Assembly (NCBI GenBank): GCA_030533445.1
Contig: CM060070.1
Coordinates: 34,588,501-34,652,500, forward strand
Direction: 5' to 3'
Source of the DNA: Cyprinodon diabolis
Lineage: Eukaryota; Chordata; Actinopteri; Cyprinodontiformes; Cyprinodontidae
DNA length: 64,000 nt
Under the pieces are notes generated by a model. It saw nothing but the letters and a program-made list of their open reading frames with translations. It was not told where the DNA came from and made no database searches. A program made the position numbers and the translations under genes. Below, in pieces: positions 23,964 through 37,600 of this stretch; position 1 is the stretch's first letter; the number at the start of each line of letters is the position of its first letter.

Positions 23964-24177
23964 CTGCCGCGGTTCGGTTTGGCTCGCCTCGGCTCTGCGC
24001 GCGTCAGGAGCCCCACGGAGGAAGCGTTTGTTCTGGCATGATGACCAACATGTAGTCCGCTCCGCACCATATGGAATCATGGGTAAAAAAAAAAAGACAA
24101 CCAATCTCGTGTGGAGCCCGTGGCAAGGTGAGCAGGCAGTCATCTGCTGCAGGAAAACACCCACTATACTCCCCCCA

Positions 24178-24197
24178 ACACACACACACACACACAC
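24178..24197 (+). repeat. (CA)10 microsatellite
   Basis: Uninterrupted CA dinucleotides inside the CpG island, about 215 bp upstream of the NFI start codon on the minus strand. Confidence 0.9.
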
Positions 24198-24390
24198 CGC
24201 TCCACACACACTCCGCTGAGCGCCTCAGGTCGCTTCTTCCTCCTCCGCTTTAATTAGGGCTTCATCATCATCATCAGGATTGAGACCCTCCTAACTTCTT
24301 TGGTACCTGCTCACTGAAGGAGCGCATGGAGAGGGAACTGGAGCGCGCGGACCGGAGTGCGCGCGGCGGCCCAGAGGAGCAGGACCTCCC

Positions 24391-27300
24391 TCCATCAGTC
24401 CATCAGATCCAGACCCAGTTCTGCTCCAGCGCAACTCCATCATTTATCTGCATAAACTGACTCTCTGGACCTGAAGCTCCAGTTTCTCTGCTTCGGAACC
24501 ATTTTCTTCTGAACTGTTTTTACTTTAAACAGCCTATTTTCCGGTGTTTTTCCAGTTTGATGAGAACATTTTTATAATTAGTGAATAAAAACTAATAAAA
24601 CAGATAATTTTTGAAATAATACGAATTATCTGCAGCATTCATATCTCTACAAAAGCAGGTTCTTTACTTCAGAGCTTCATGTTCAGAAGCTCAGACTGAT
24701 ATCCTGATGGTGATTCTGAACCCAAACAAATTTTATTACAGCATTGGTCGGAATCAGGGGGTAAAGTTCAGTTTTCAGATCTAGAGTCTAGCTGTTTGAA
24801 TAAAAACAAAAATTATATTTTAAATGTTCAGATTTTATTTCTATCATTTAAACTTTCATTCATTATCTTTAGGTCAGAAAATTATAAAAATGTCTAAATG
24901 CATCTAAAGAAAGATCAGAATATTAATTCATGTGTTCTCATCTAACCCCCCCCCCCCCCCCCCCGCCACCACACACAGGCTTTTTTCCTGGATCAGGTAA
25001 AGGTGTGTGCAGGAACGTCGACATGAAGTAGGCGACTCAGGTTCCTAATCAGTTGGGGAATACCTGAAGCAGAGCTGAGCCGCCGGCCCACAGTTCTCCC
25101 TTTGTGGCCCAGGAATGTGATTCAGCCGGAGATACAGAGGGCCGGCTGGCGGGTGGGGTTGTTTGGAGGGGGGGTAAGGTACACTGGGCCAGGAGCGGGG
25201 GTTCAGACCGAGGACACACTCACTGTCTGTGTTCATCACTGGTTCCAGTTATTAGAGCCTGCAGAGAACAGTTTACAGCAGCTCTTCCTGGTGGGCCCAA
25301 GTTCCGATCCACCTGAAGGGTCCAAGCATACCAGCTGCTGGGAGGTAAAGTAATCTGGATTATTAATTCTGTATATTAAATCAGATGTTAAAATCAATTG
25401 GATGTGAAACTAAAAGGAACGATCAGTGGATTTGAAGTCCAGCAGTGAGACTCTCAGTGAGGAGCTCTGCTATATTAAAACTTTGACTATAACGCTCTGT
25501 TTGACATATTGACATCTATAAATGACTTGTGTTTTGGGTTCATAAACAATTGTCCTTTCTTTCATGTTAAATAAATCATGACTCTATTAACGCCATGAAT
25601 CAATCAGAAGAGAGAAGTAATGGTTTATGTTTAAATTTCAAAGTTGCAAAAAACTTTCTCAAACTAAGTTAAACTTAAGTTAATTTCACAAAAGTAAATT
25701 AAATTCGACAGTCTTAAGTACTAAACAAGTTTATTGTGACCAAAACTTAAAACCTGTAGTCTTACCTATATTGTTCAAGCAAAAAGCATTTCTAGATAAT
25801 TACATTTAAAGGGGAGAAATAAATATGAGGTTATACATGTATTAAATGTAAAACAATAATGTTAATGAAAAGTTCTCTGGATTAATTGATTAAAAAGTTT
25901 TTAGTGGCAAATTCAATTCTACATAAAGTATATCTGTATGATCTGAGCATCTGTATTGTGTGAGTGTGCAGTGATGCTGAACTTCACTGTGTATTGATTC
26001 ATCTTGTTCCAAATAGTAACCAAGATCTGTCTTATTCCTAGTTCCCTTCTTAATATAGTTTATCTCTGCGTCATGTTATAAAGTGAAGGAAACAAAGTGG
26101 ATGAGATGAAAGGCTGCTTATTCTCATATATGATTATGAGTCATGAGCATTTAACATTAGGCTCTTGATGCCTTATATTTATTTTTACAAAAGAAATTAG
26201 TGTTTTGTTAAATTTAAATTGTTACTAACTATAGCACATAATTAAAGAGAAAACTAAGTGTATTGCAAATTTATGACATAAATAATGATGGTCACTATGG
26301 TTCCAAGTTCCAGTATCCCCCAAGTTCTGCGCAGAAAGTATAATACTGTCCTTGGACAGCAAACATTTTTAATTGTGTATCAGGCCCATCATAATGTTAT
26401 TTAACCTGTCAAACTATGTTAAGTGCTTCTGTCCAAACAAGGATTTCCCCATAATAATGTTCAATAGCAGGTATGAGGAGTCATAGATCTGCCCCGCAGG
26501 GCCCAAAGCAGACACAGGGTAGGGGCCCTAGATATTCCAACATCTCCCAGAGCATGGGTGACCTGGGAGCACCATCGTCACAATTGTTAAGATTTATAAA
26601 TATACAAGTACACCCACAAATACAACCACTAGCATTGAAGTGAGTCTGCCATACCATCTGAGGGGGCTCAAACCAGCAACCCACCAGTTACAAGACAAAG
26701 CCTACATTCTGAGTCACTATTGATGTTGTTTGGAACCCAACTTTATTGTACGAAATTTATTTTATGTTGTAGATAACGTTTTTTTTGGTACTTTGAATTT
26801 GTTTTTTTCCTACATTTTCATTATTCTGTTAAATGGGATAAAGTCGGTATCCTCAGTTATATGTTCTAGGAATTAGGTCCATTTACACCAGAAGTCTGAG
26901 AAATGTATACGTTTTTAAAGTTGGATCAAAAAGGTGCGCACTGCATAGGATAAGTGAAGACCCAGGCATCAAGCAATTCCGAAGACCTTTCAGTTTTGGT
27001 TTATTTTGGCTCCCCCCAGTGGACAAAAACTATTGTTTTTGCCTAAAGGAAGACCACATTTCCCATGAAGAGAAGCACATAGCATGGTAAAGTCCTGATC
27101 TCCCGCTTGCCTGCTGTTTGATTGAACTACATTTCTGTTTCCAGTGGCTGTTTGAAAGACGAAGAGCGATGGCGTAATGAATCCAACTGTGGTGAAACAG
27201 TGTCATATAAAGATGTTGAAATAAGAACCATTTAACTTTGGTTTTGTACCGTAGTCCTGCACCGCCACTGAAACAGATTAATATAATATTAAGTTTAATC

Positions 27301-27652
27301 AGTAAACTGTGAGTATGTGCACAGCTTACTCAAACAATCTCTAAATTTGTAGTTGCTTTGTGTTGCAGGGTTCCTGCCTCCCTTAACAAAGTTGCTTAGT
27401 GCATGTCAAGTGATGTAAATTATCAAAATGGTCAAATAAAAGTTCTAATTAAAAAAAGAAAGCTGTTTAGTTCCAGGGAAAGCGATATAGACCCCTTAGG
27501 CAATGACAGATGTGTCATTCAACTAGTTTTTAGTCGACGTGTGATCATAAAAGTTATGGAAATATTTGATGAAGATAGAAAAGTAACTTAATGTTTGTTT
27601 AAGAAACTCCAAACAATGAGAGATAATGATACTGACATTCGGAAGGCATAGA
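24391..27652. other. non-coding interval upstream of the NFI exon
   Basis: AT-rich in 24,530-24,930 and 25,360-27,600, with a run of 19 C at 24,946-24,964. The block 26,486-26,700 carries 'gggcccaaagcag' and 'aggggccctag' words like those of hAT-type repeats, but no ends were found. No exon could be supported. Confidence 0.45.
24946..24964 (+). repeat. poly(C) run of 19
   Basis: Uninterrupted C run. Such runs are prone to length error in sequencing. Confidence 0.9.
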
Positions 27653-27657
27653 CATAG

Positions 27658-28124
27658 TGTCAGGGTTTGGTTGAGGTTTTAAGGACCCAAATGCAGAGGC
27701 AAGGAGGCAGAGGTGAGTACTCACAGGCAACAGAGGCAGGATTCCAAAAATCCAACATAAAAATACAGAACAAACCAGAACCATGGAGACATCAGGGAAA
27801 ACATGCATGAGGAGCCAGGGAAAGACGAGGAACCAGCACTCAGGAACTGTATAGGAAGAGTTTAAATGGGAGACTTAGCAAACAGAGGACTAATGAGCTG
27901 ATTGGAAGCAGGTGTGAACAGAGGATTCTAGAAGGGAGCTAGGGGAAAGGAGATCAACACAAAAGGGCAACAGAGGGGAACCAAGAAAAACCTAAGAACT
28001 AAAATATACCCAGAAACCACAACAAAATAGGAACTAAACCAATGACAAAGAAAACAAATTAAAACATGGATCAAGGTGAAGCTGAATTCTCAAAAGAAAA
28101 CTGAAAAGAACCTAGACCGAGACA
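27658..28124 (-). mobile_element. 467-bp solo LTR, minus orientation
   Basis: It starts TGTCAGGGTTTGG and ends GACCGAGACA on the plus strand, i.e. TG...CA termini. It is flanked by exact 5-bp duplications CATAG at 27,653-27,657 and 28,125-28,129. Read on the minus strand, the end '...ctgcatttgggtcc' followed by 'aaccaaaccctgaca' resembles the 3' part of teleost Ty3/Gypsy-type LTRs. No internal gag-pol region and no second LTR occur, so recombination has left a single LTR. Superfamily is inferred. Confidence 0.7.
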
Positions 28125-28129
28125 CATAG

Positions 28130-31059
28130 ATCCAAAATCTTAATGGTATTGTGTTGTGTCTTTTTCCACGTTTAGTCAGGACTCATCTAAGGGACTATGA
28201 TTCAACCATTTTAGATTCACTGTACAGTTGGAGGAAATCATAGGAGGCAGATGAGGCTCTTCCAATATTAGGTTCTCATCAGCTGCACCAGGGAGGGGTT
28301 TCTAAATGTACACTTACTGCAATTTGGTTCTGACAAAATTGAGGATTATTTCTCAAAAGCACAAGATTTTTATAAAGATTTTTATTATAACTCCTTCATA
28401 ATATCTGTAATTTCCTTACTATGTTGACTGCTATTTAGTCAATACAAATAATTAAAAAAGCTTTGAAAACAACTATACGTGTTAAATAATTATATACTTA
28501 AAATTAGGCAAAACAAAAATATAAGCTTTTATTTTCGGTAAATATTATTGTGCTTTTGGCTCTAGCCGCCTCCCATGTGAACCTCACTGCGCTTTACAAC
28601 CTATTTGCTAACAACAAATCTGCTAATAAAAACTACGACCGGTCACACAGTGACCACTTTTACCATGGAGAACACTAAAACCTGAACATAATGCTGGAAC
28701 CGGTACGGAAAGAGCTGAGTGTGTTCTGCAGTGTGGAGTGGACCAGAGACACAGATCTCATATTGATAAGATTATTTTGTAATGATGATCAACGGATCAG
28801 CGAACCGGAGCAGAACCATCTCTGCCCAGAACTAAACCCCATCATGAACCTGTCGTTGCTCTGTTCCAACCAGGATCTTAGAGCTTTGACGATTTTTGAA
28901 CTGAACCAATACTGGGAAATAATCTGAACTGACACCAGAAGTGTACCAACAAGTTCTGCTTCGAAACAAATCCTGAGGATCATTGAGGTTTCCATGGCAA
29001 CGACCAACTTCTGGTCAACTTCTCTTCACCGCCTTAGTCTCCCTCTGCTGAGCACCATGCTGGTTCGGAGCTGGTACCAAGTGCTGCAGGAGACTGTGGT
29101 TCTGCTGGGATTTCTATGGTCACTGGGATTGGATGTTAAAATACTAATGATTAGGAGTTCAGGTCCAGGTGGTGAGAAGCTGCTCGATTTGATAAACACC
29201 TTAAATGTTAAACCTGAGGTGTTCTTCAAGATGTCAGAACTGTTCTGAAGCAGGTAGTGACAGGGTTTGGCTTTAATGTCTCACCAGACTTTCTAGAGAT
29301 ATTCTAGCTGTATATTCTTTTTCTTTCATCTTTTCTCATTTTTCCTTTTTTTCTTTCCTGTTCTACTTTCCCATTGGAGTATCCTTATATTTCAGAATAC
29401 TGCCTGCATGAATTATAATAAAGCTATTTACATGCATAAATCAAGCGGAACGCTATGGCGATAGCCGTACTGCTCCACTTGTGAAAGTAACATCTGTTGC
29501 CACATTGCCAGAGAGTATATAAAAAAAAAAAAGAAAAAAAAGAAAGAAAGACTTTCTAGAGATATTGATGTTCTTTAGTTCTTGTTGGGTTTGTTCATCT
29601 CTCTAGGAACCCCCAAAAGATCTTTTAACAAGGAAGCATTTGGAGGAACATTTATCCTGCTGGGGACCACAAAATCATAATCTGAAGGATTTGTTTATTG
29701 GTTCCACATATAACCCCAACCAAATGTTGCTGGGATGCTTGGTGAAGTTCTTTTGGAACACTAAGGGAAGTCATGTTAGAGGCTCAGCAAGGCGCCCAGT
29801 AGGAGGTGCTGTGGTGTTTAAGCTTTAATAAGATCTTTTCACCTTATGAAAGATAACAACAGGCTTTACCTCATTCTAGATCTTTATTTTGCTTCTTTAT
29901 GCAAAGAAAAAAATACAATGGTATTATTATTTTCTGTTTCCATGTATGAAAGTTTTTATTTTTCATTGCTGTGCAACAACAACAAAAAAAAAAGACAGGA
30001 GAAGGAAGCTGGTAAGATCTGATGGTCTGTGTCAGAAGTTTGGGGACGTTTCTGAATGATCAGAGCAACAGAATCTATGATTTCAGAACCACCTCCTGTC
30101 CCACATTCCTCCAGTTAATTGAGGAGGTTTCCACCATGTGGTTTGCTTCCTCCCAGTGACCGCAGAGATACAGGACCCGACTGTGGACATCTGTGAAAAC
30201 CCCCTCCTCCCCGATGCCCTCGGGCCTCCCCAGCATTCCGCCACCCTCCGCTCATCCATCCGAGCCTCTGAAGCTCAATGAAGCCAAAATGTCCACATGA
30301 GGACACTTTAAGGGACGGTTGTCCACCAGCTGTCTCTGCTGTCGTCCACATGGACCAGATTAAATAATCACCTTCTTTATCCAGCTGGTTCTGTTCGGAT
30401 CGGTACGTCAGACAACGGTTCAACTGTAACAGATCTCCAAACATTCCCTCCTGCTACTAATACAACATCCAGAACCAGGGAAAATCAGGCCACAATGAAC
30501 CTTTGAGGAAAGTTTGGTTCTGGTTTGATCCACTGAAGCTGCTACAAAGAAATAAGGTGGGACAGCAGGTCTGATTGGTCATATACCAGAACGAGGTGCA
30601 CCAGGAAGCCAGCACCAGTCCAAAGGTGCAGAGAACACCAATTCAGAGATAAGTCTGAATTCTGTGGAGCTCGATAACCATTTGAAAGGTTCTGTTACCT
30701 TTAAACATGACTACTGGAAATACTGTAGCAGGGTCACCATAAGTCAGAACTGCAACTCGTTTGTAGCTAAGTAAAAAAAATCAGATTAACATTGAGCAAT
30801 GCTTTGTTCTGCTCTTTATGGGTCAGGGAAGTAAAGAACAAGTCTATAGAACAGGAACCAGACCTGTTGGGTTCAGACAGAAGCACAGGAACATCAAGTT
30901 TAAATCAATATTGTCCATTTCTAAAGATCTTTGTGGTAATTCTGCTGGAGTTTTAACCTGGGTCCAAATGCCCCCCATATCTTATGAATGTTGGTAATAA
31001 GAACAATCAGCCTCCTTGTTGGTTAAAGCAAAGATGTTTGGTCAGAAGTGAACCTAGAC
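28130..31059. other. non-coding interval, no gene recognised
   Basis: An A-rich microsatellite-like tract lies at 29,519-29,550. Positions 30,115-30,444 show opposed frames with no family match. Remaining sequence is unique or AT-rich without transposon ends I could define. Confidence 0.45.
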
Positions 31060-32040
31060 AGGAACCTCACCTGGAGAACGGCTTCTTACATGGAGACAGG
31101 ATCTCAACTAGAGACAGAAACCTCACCTGGAGGCAAAGTTCTCACCTAAAGACATATGATGTCTGACATAAAGACAGACATCTCACATGGAGGCAGATGC
31201 CTCATTTAGAGGCATTCTTCTCATCTAGAGACACACTAAACACATAGAATTAGGCTTCTTACATAGAGACAGACACCTTAACCTGGAGATAGATGCCTTT
31301 CCTGGAAAAAGAGGTCTTACACTGAGATGCCTTACTTGGAGACAGACTTCTCACCTGGAGAAAGACACCTAATCTTGAGACAAGCAATATCTGGAGACGA
31401 GGTTCCTACATGGAGACAGGATTTGCACAAGAAGACATACACCTTACCTAGAGATGGATGCCTTAGATGGAGATGATGCCTCATCTGGAGAAATATGCCT
31501 CACCTGGAGACAGACGCCTCACCTGGAGACCAACGTCTCACCTGGAGACAGACGCCTCACCTGGAGACCAACGTCTCACCTGGAGACAGACACCTCACCT
31601 GGAGACAGACGCCTCACCAGGAGACATACGTCTCACCTTGAGACAGATGGCTATCCTGGATAGAAACCCCTCACCTGGAGACAAATCCCTCACCTGAAGA
31701 CAGACGCCTCACCTCTAGACCAACGTTTCACCTGGAGACAAACGTCTCATCTGCAGACAGACGCCTCACCGGGAGACATACGTCTCACCTGGAGACAGAT
31801 GGCTCTCCTGGATAGAAACCCCTCACCTGCAAACAGACGTCTCACCTGGATACAAACACCTCACCTGGAGAAAAATGCCTGACCTGGAGAAAAACGCCTC
31901 ACCTGGAGATAGACACTTTATCTGGAGATAGGCTTGTCTTGTGGAGAGAGAGATCTTACATGGAGACAGATGCCTGAACTTATAACAGACATGTTACTTG
32001 GGGGAGAAGCCTCTCCTGGGGACAGACATCTTAGATGGGA
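31060..32040 (+). repeat. ~1-kb minisatellite, 19-bp unit CCTCACCTGGAGACAGACG
   Basis: Roughly 50 imperfect units. They are best preserved at 31,490-31,620 and 31,730-31,800 and degenerate on both sides. The unit contains CACCTGGAGA, also the core of the 20-bp minisatellite at 15.4-18.2 kb. Frames reading LTWRQTPHLE-like peptides are repeat artefacts. Confidence 0.85.
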
Positions 32041-33984
32041 AAAAAATGCTGGTCCAGATCAGCCACACCCCAGAATGACAGGCCAGTTAAAACCAACACT
32101 AATAAATAAATCAGAACCAAAACCGAAGGACCAATCAGAACCAAAACTCGCACATTTTGCTATTACAGTCAGTGGTAATAACATAAGAGATATATGTTTA
32201 TTGTCCAGCAGGGTGAAAGTTCTACTTTCGCTCTCTAGAAAACAGGTTTAGACCTCGTCATCTCAGTTGGTTATCTGTGTTACAATAAATGTCTCCTTAT
32301 AGATGTTTTAGTAGCCAGAGGGAAACTATAGAGGCTATCTGGGCTCAAAGGTTCAAATGGGAGGAAAATAGGATTTCAACTATCTACTAAAATATTCCTA
32401 ACTCTAGTACAAGGGGTCCATTAGCAGGGGTCAGGACCTCCTAGGGGAAATGGTGTTATATGATTCCTAAGGCATATGTAGGCCAAAAAATATCTTAAAA
32501 TACATAAATGCGAATGTCCCATGAAATAAGATGGGACATTTATTAATGTATACAAAATTTTATTAAAATAAACAAATATATAATTGTGTTGTAAAGTACA
32601 CAATTGAATATTTAAATATCCCATTCAATAAATACAAAAACACAAAATATTCTATTGTTATCATTATGAGTATTATTATTAATAGCTATTGATAGTAGCA
32701 GTAGTTTTAGTAGTACTACCATCATTATTCTCTCTGTTCCACTAAATCAGATCCATCATTGGAAATAAACATTCCTCAGTTTCAAACACCAGGGAGTTGT
32801 GTTCTTCAGTAGAACCAGGTTCTCATCCAGAACCTGTTTTCTTCACTTTGAGCTGGAACAAACCTCCGCCTGACCCAAGCGCCCCAGAACCAGCACCTTT
32901 TTGCTCAGATTAATGGACCCTCCATCCTGTCTGCCTCACACAGCGTCCTTCAAGGCTATTTATACTCGGCGCCCGTGACCCGTGTCGTGATGGATCAGAA
33001 CAAACTCATCAGTTGTGAGGCCTGACGGTCATGTTGGCGCTGAACACGAAAGTTTGGGAGTAATATTGCTGAGGAGAACACACAGGGACAGCTCTGCTTG
33101 GTCCAAACATCAGGCCCTGCAGACTCTGAGCGGCAGCCAAATGACGCCAGGCGAGCAGAACGCCAGCAGAACCGCCAATCTTCCCCTAAAACAAGATACT
33201 GCTCAGTTTGTGCTGGCATGAGAGCAGACGGGCCGGGCTGGTGGTGCTGCTGACGTCCATCCTGGCACATCACTGCTGATCAGGAAGAGTGGCGGTGAGT
33301 GGCAGCCAAGCCCGTCATCCTCATGTCCTCTGACAGCCAGGACCCCCCCCCCCCCCCCCCCCCCCCCCGCTGAACCCACAAGCTCCTCTGTATCGGCGCC
33401 AAGCACCTCCGGAGCCAGCAGCATGTTCTGACCCGAGGCCGGCCCAGTTAGAGCCACTGTAACTTTAGGTTTTATGTGTGAGTGTGAGCATCATCTGAGT
33501 TATTGCATTCAGTCCAGGAAACCAAGGGCCAATGGGTCCAGGAAATCGGTTCAGAACCGATCTGAAACCTTCCGACCGCTTCCTGGGAACAAACCGGTTC
33601 AGACACCATAAATTGGTTATTTTGTTTTAGAAAAGGTGGAAGCAGTTTGAAGGTCCAAATGTTCATAAAATAAAACCAGAACCGGATAAAAGCAATACCG
33701 ACTGGGTTCTGTTCACTAACAAATAGGAAATATTATTTTATCTAGAAAAACAAACAGATTTTAACTGGATCCAAACATAGATAAAACATTTAGTTTCAGA
33801 ACCAAGCTGGGTTTTTGGATCCAAACATAAAAACAGAATATTCAGCAATCAGCTGCTGCGGACCCGACCCATACCTAACACAGTCCTTGGAGCAGAACTT
33901 CTCCTTATGAGGACAGGGCCTTGGGTCCATAAGGAGCACGACCACAAACACCTATACACAGGCACATCTGAATTGTACTATATT
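32041..33984. other. non-coding interval
   Basis: AT-rich and low complexity at 32,480-32,740. It is GC-richer and non-repetitive at 32,860-33,460, interrupted by a run of 26 C at 33,343-33,368. No coding exon could be supported. Confidence 0.45.
33343..33368 (+). repeat. poly(C) run of 26
   Basis: Uninterrupted C run flanked by GA and GCTGAACC. Length may be unreliable in the assembly. Confidence 0.9.
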
Positions 33985-34630
33985 TATTAGACTTAGACGG
34001 CTTTTATTGTCGTTTTGTATACACAGAGTGTATACAGAACAAAATTTTGTTTTGTTCTGTATGCTTTAGTTTTTGTTCAGAACATTTCTATTTCTCAAAG
34101 TGCAGCAGTGATCAAATGTACACAGTGTAGGAGCAAAAAAAAACATGGTGCAAAAAACTGGACTGATATCGAAGATTATTATATATATATGGTGCAATCA
34201 TGCAGTGTTTTGTTTTGGCGTTATCAGTGTAATGCAGAGTCTGTGACATGATTTAGAGTTTTCTCAACAGTTCAGCAGTCTGATGGCGGTGGGGAAGAAG
34301 CTGTTGCTGAATCTGCTGGGTCGAATGCTGCAAAGTCTCTTCCCAGAAGGCAGCAGGGAGAACAGTCCACGGTGGGGGTGTGAGGGGTCATTGATGATGT
34401 TACGGGCTCGGGACACACAGCGCTTTGATGAAATGTCTTTTATGGAGGGAAGAGGAGCCCTGATGATCCTCTCTGCTGTTCTTCTCACTTCCTTCCAATC
34501 TGAGGTGCTGCAGCCTCCACACCACACAGTGATGCTTCTGTAGAAGGTGGTGAGGATGGGTGGGGGCAGGTGGGCTCTCCTCATCCTCCGCAGGAAGTAC
34601 ATGCACTTTTGTAGAGCTGTATCAGGCCGC
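33985..34630 (-). pseudogene. 5'-truncated LINE: C-terminal end of ORF2 plus 3' tail
   Basis: The minus-strand frame 34,602-34,264 encodes about 112 residues beginning MYFLRRMRRA. It includes FYRSITVWCGG, ARNIINDPSHP, LLPSGKRLCSIR and NSFFPTAIRLLN before a stop. These are the conserved C-terminal blocks downstream of the reverse transcriptase domain in teleost non-LTR retrotransposons. In-frame residues continue slightly upstream (ALQKC), then the copy is truncated near 34,625. The 3' tail on the minus strand ends in the words 'aataaaagccgtctaagtc'. With no endonuclease or catalytic polymerase domain it is dead on arrival. The clade is not certain. Confidence 0.8.
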
Positions 34631-37600
34631 TGACATCAGGCGTCGCCATGATGTGAGTGTGATGAGGACTCCACATTCATTTTCTGGCCTAACCAAAGAA
34701 CCGTGTGAATTTGGACCTTTGACCCTCAGCTTTTACCTCAGATCCATCAAATAATCAAAAATTTAGGTAAAACACATCAAGATAAAGACTGAAGGTGAAA
34801 GAAAAGCAGCTGGTTCTACAGAACATTATTCTGAACCCCAGAGCTGCGGAACCTGTATCAGTTTAGTGAGAGGGAGAAATTCTGATCCGATCCGTTGACC
34901 CAGCTGGTTTTTCCAGGCCGAGGGCCCGGCTGAAAGCTGGTTCTTGGATTTCCCTCCTCAGGACAATGTCTCCTTTGTTGTGGCTGAAGCTGAAGTCCAC
35001 AGAAAAGCAACTCTGCCCCCCGAGTCCTGCAGCCTGAAAGCTCACTTTTATTCCTGCTGCCTTTGAAAGTTTCCTCTGGAGGCGGCCTCGGCAGCCGGCC
35101 CGCTCAGAGTACCTTTCATCTGCCGATCAGGTCCGAGGCGGCGGCTCTGGCTCAAACCGTCCATCCTGACAACAATGCTGACCGAGCTTCTTTGATATCG
35201 GATCAGCTTCTTGCCCTGATAGGAAGTCTTTGAGCTGGATCGCTCTGCTCTCCCCACCTGCAGCTATGCAGATGGAGTCTGGTTCTGTAGGAGGATTTTT
35301 GCTAACTGCTGCCCTCAGGATTTAACTTTCCCCAAAAACGTTTATTAAAACTGCAACAGAACCCACGGAGACCTTCCAGGTCCATTACACTTGGTGGATG
35401 TGAACTCATGAGTTCAGAGGCAAACAAGACATGACAACATGAAGAAAATCTGCTGAAGGTCAGCTGGAGGTTGTGATGGAGGACAGACATGTGGAACCAA
35501 AGAAGCCAAACAGGAACATCACTGAGGAGAATGACCCCATCTAGAGGCTGGGGAGTTAAACTACACAGAGCCGAACTTGGACAGAACAGACCCAAAGCGA
35601 GGCGAAACAGAAGAAGCAGCTTTAGAATGATGGACACCAGACTTTGGTAACGAAGAAGATCTCCAGTGAAGCTGTGCAAAGAAACACCAACAGGGTTCCA
35701 TGGAGAATTTTAACCTGGATTATTCTAAGCGACAGGAACCGGGTCAGACAGTCCAGTTCTTTTCTCTGTCTCTTCTGCTGTAGTTCTGCTCCACTTTCTG
35801 CTGCAGAGCCTTCTCTTCTCACACGTTGTCTTCTGCAGGCTGGAAGGTTTTCCCACTGCTGAACTTTCTCCACATTTCATTTTCTTTCAGCTTGATTCTA
35901 AAAAGACATGAATCTATTCTCCACACAATTTTTATTTCTATTCTCAACACCTCATTATGTCAATGTGAAAAGGGTTGTTATTTATTTTAGATTGTTGCAA
36001 AGTTACAAAAAGAAAAATAAAGAATCTTATTTATGAAAGGATTTTCAGCCTTAGCTGAATACCCTGTTCATCCACTATTGTTTGACCCAGTCTTGTTTGC
36101 CTTTATGGGAAACACGACACAGGCTACTATGTGTTTTTCATAAGGAGTGGATTTCTGAACACTCTCCCAGGCCCGATTGGTGGTTTGCTGCAGAGACTGG
36201 TTGTTCTTCATGAAGGTTCTCTTTTCTCCACAAAGGAAGTACATTGTCATAATTTATACCATCTAAGCTAATTCCTAATAAATGTCATACTGTGTGAAGT
36301 TATAGGAAAGCGCCATTTGGATTAAAGCTGAAATAAAACTAGAGGTTGAAAGAAGAAGACGTTTTTGTGCAGATCCTTCTGAAGGATGCTGAAGCTTCTG
36401 ATTGCTGAGAGGATCTCTGGTCTGTTTCTCTTTGCAGGTTGCTGCTCTTTCTGCCAACATCAAATACCAAACACTGCTTTGTTCAGAATCAGGAAGTAAA
36501 CACAGACTAAACACCGCACTGAAGTAGAGACTGTTACCTTCATCCTGGGTGACAAATTAATATGATTTAGAGTCATTTTATGGTTACATTTCTTAATTCT
36601 AAAAGATCCAATCTTTCCTATTCAGTGATTAAACATGTATTCCTTAGAAAAGAGGAAAACTGTCTAAGGAACTGACTCAGAACCTTTAAGAAAGGTCTCA
36701 ACACCTGAATCCAGAACAAATTCTGTGGGGAAGCCTGGACAGGACCATGGACAGCAGATGTCCTCCCAGTCCATCAGGAGACGCTCAGCAGGTAGAAGAG
36801 GTGGACGTTACAGGTCCAGATGGTCCAATTAAAGAACGGGAACTTGGAGTTCTGCTGGAAGAGGAGAATACTGATCTAGGAAGTTTGTTTCTCATTGTTT
36901 CTCTGGTCATCATTGGCTCCTCTGCTGCCTCTGCAAACCAGGCAGCATCTTCAGGGAACAAGCTGGAAGATGCCACAGCAGAACGGGTTCTGTGTGAATC
37001 TCATTGCATCTTAATGTGCCCTGCAGATCCGATTTTAGCATCCCGGCCCGCCTGTCTGGTACGGTCATCACGGCTGACCGCAGGCTGCTAACTCCTCACG
37101 CCACCGGGTCGGCCGTTTACTTCTCAGAGAACAAAGCCCCCCCATTCTCAGCTGGTTAGCATAATTAATGTGAAGGGCCCCCGGCAGAACAGAGCTGGCT
37201 CCAGCCTCCTGCCACTGGGAATCACATCCAACCAGTACAACGCAGACGACGACATGATGCAGGTTTATTCTTCCTGTTGCACCAAAAGTTGGGTCCAAAC
37301 AGAATGCAACCCAGAGGTTCTCACAGGAACCGAATCATCATCTCCATCAGAACCAGGTGATGATGAACACCTTGAATCTTCAGAGCCCATCTAATAAAAG
37401 CCTACTAATCTGGTTCTGATGGGTCCCTCTTGCATCTCCCATCCGGTTAGCCGGTAGAAGAACTGCAGCTGATTACTTCCTCTTGAATGTCCCCTGATCA
37501 ATCTCTTAACAAGCCAACCAGTCACTAATCCTTGTGAGTTTAGCATGTCCAAAAAGAAACAACAATAAAATAGAAACAAGCTTTAAATTTAAAAATGAAT

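Larger units (their letters stand above)
23380..24390. promoter_or_regulatory. CpG island spanning the alternative NFI first exon
   Basis: CpG dinucleotides are dense here and rare in most of the window. Examples are 'cggcccggcgcgagcc' near 23,631, 'gcgcgcacagaaccggac' near 23,695 and 'gagcgcgcggaccgg' near 24,341. The island surrounds the 96-bp coding exon on the minus strand and extends about 400 bp upstream of it, as expected for a vertebrate promoter. A (CA)n tract at 24,178-24,197 would lie in the 5' untranslated region or promoter. I see no convincing TATA box, which is usual for such promoters. Confidence 0.75.

Noticed and set aside
23607..24209. A 200-residue minus-strand frame covering the NFI exon
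   Set aside because: Only the 32 codons ending at the GTGAGC donor match NFI. The rest is (GT)n-derived leader sequence and intron read-through.
31454..31697. Short proteins with LTWRQTPHLE repeats
   Set aside because: Artefact of the 19-bp minisatellite.
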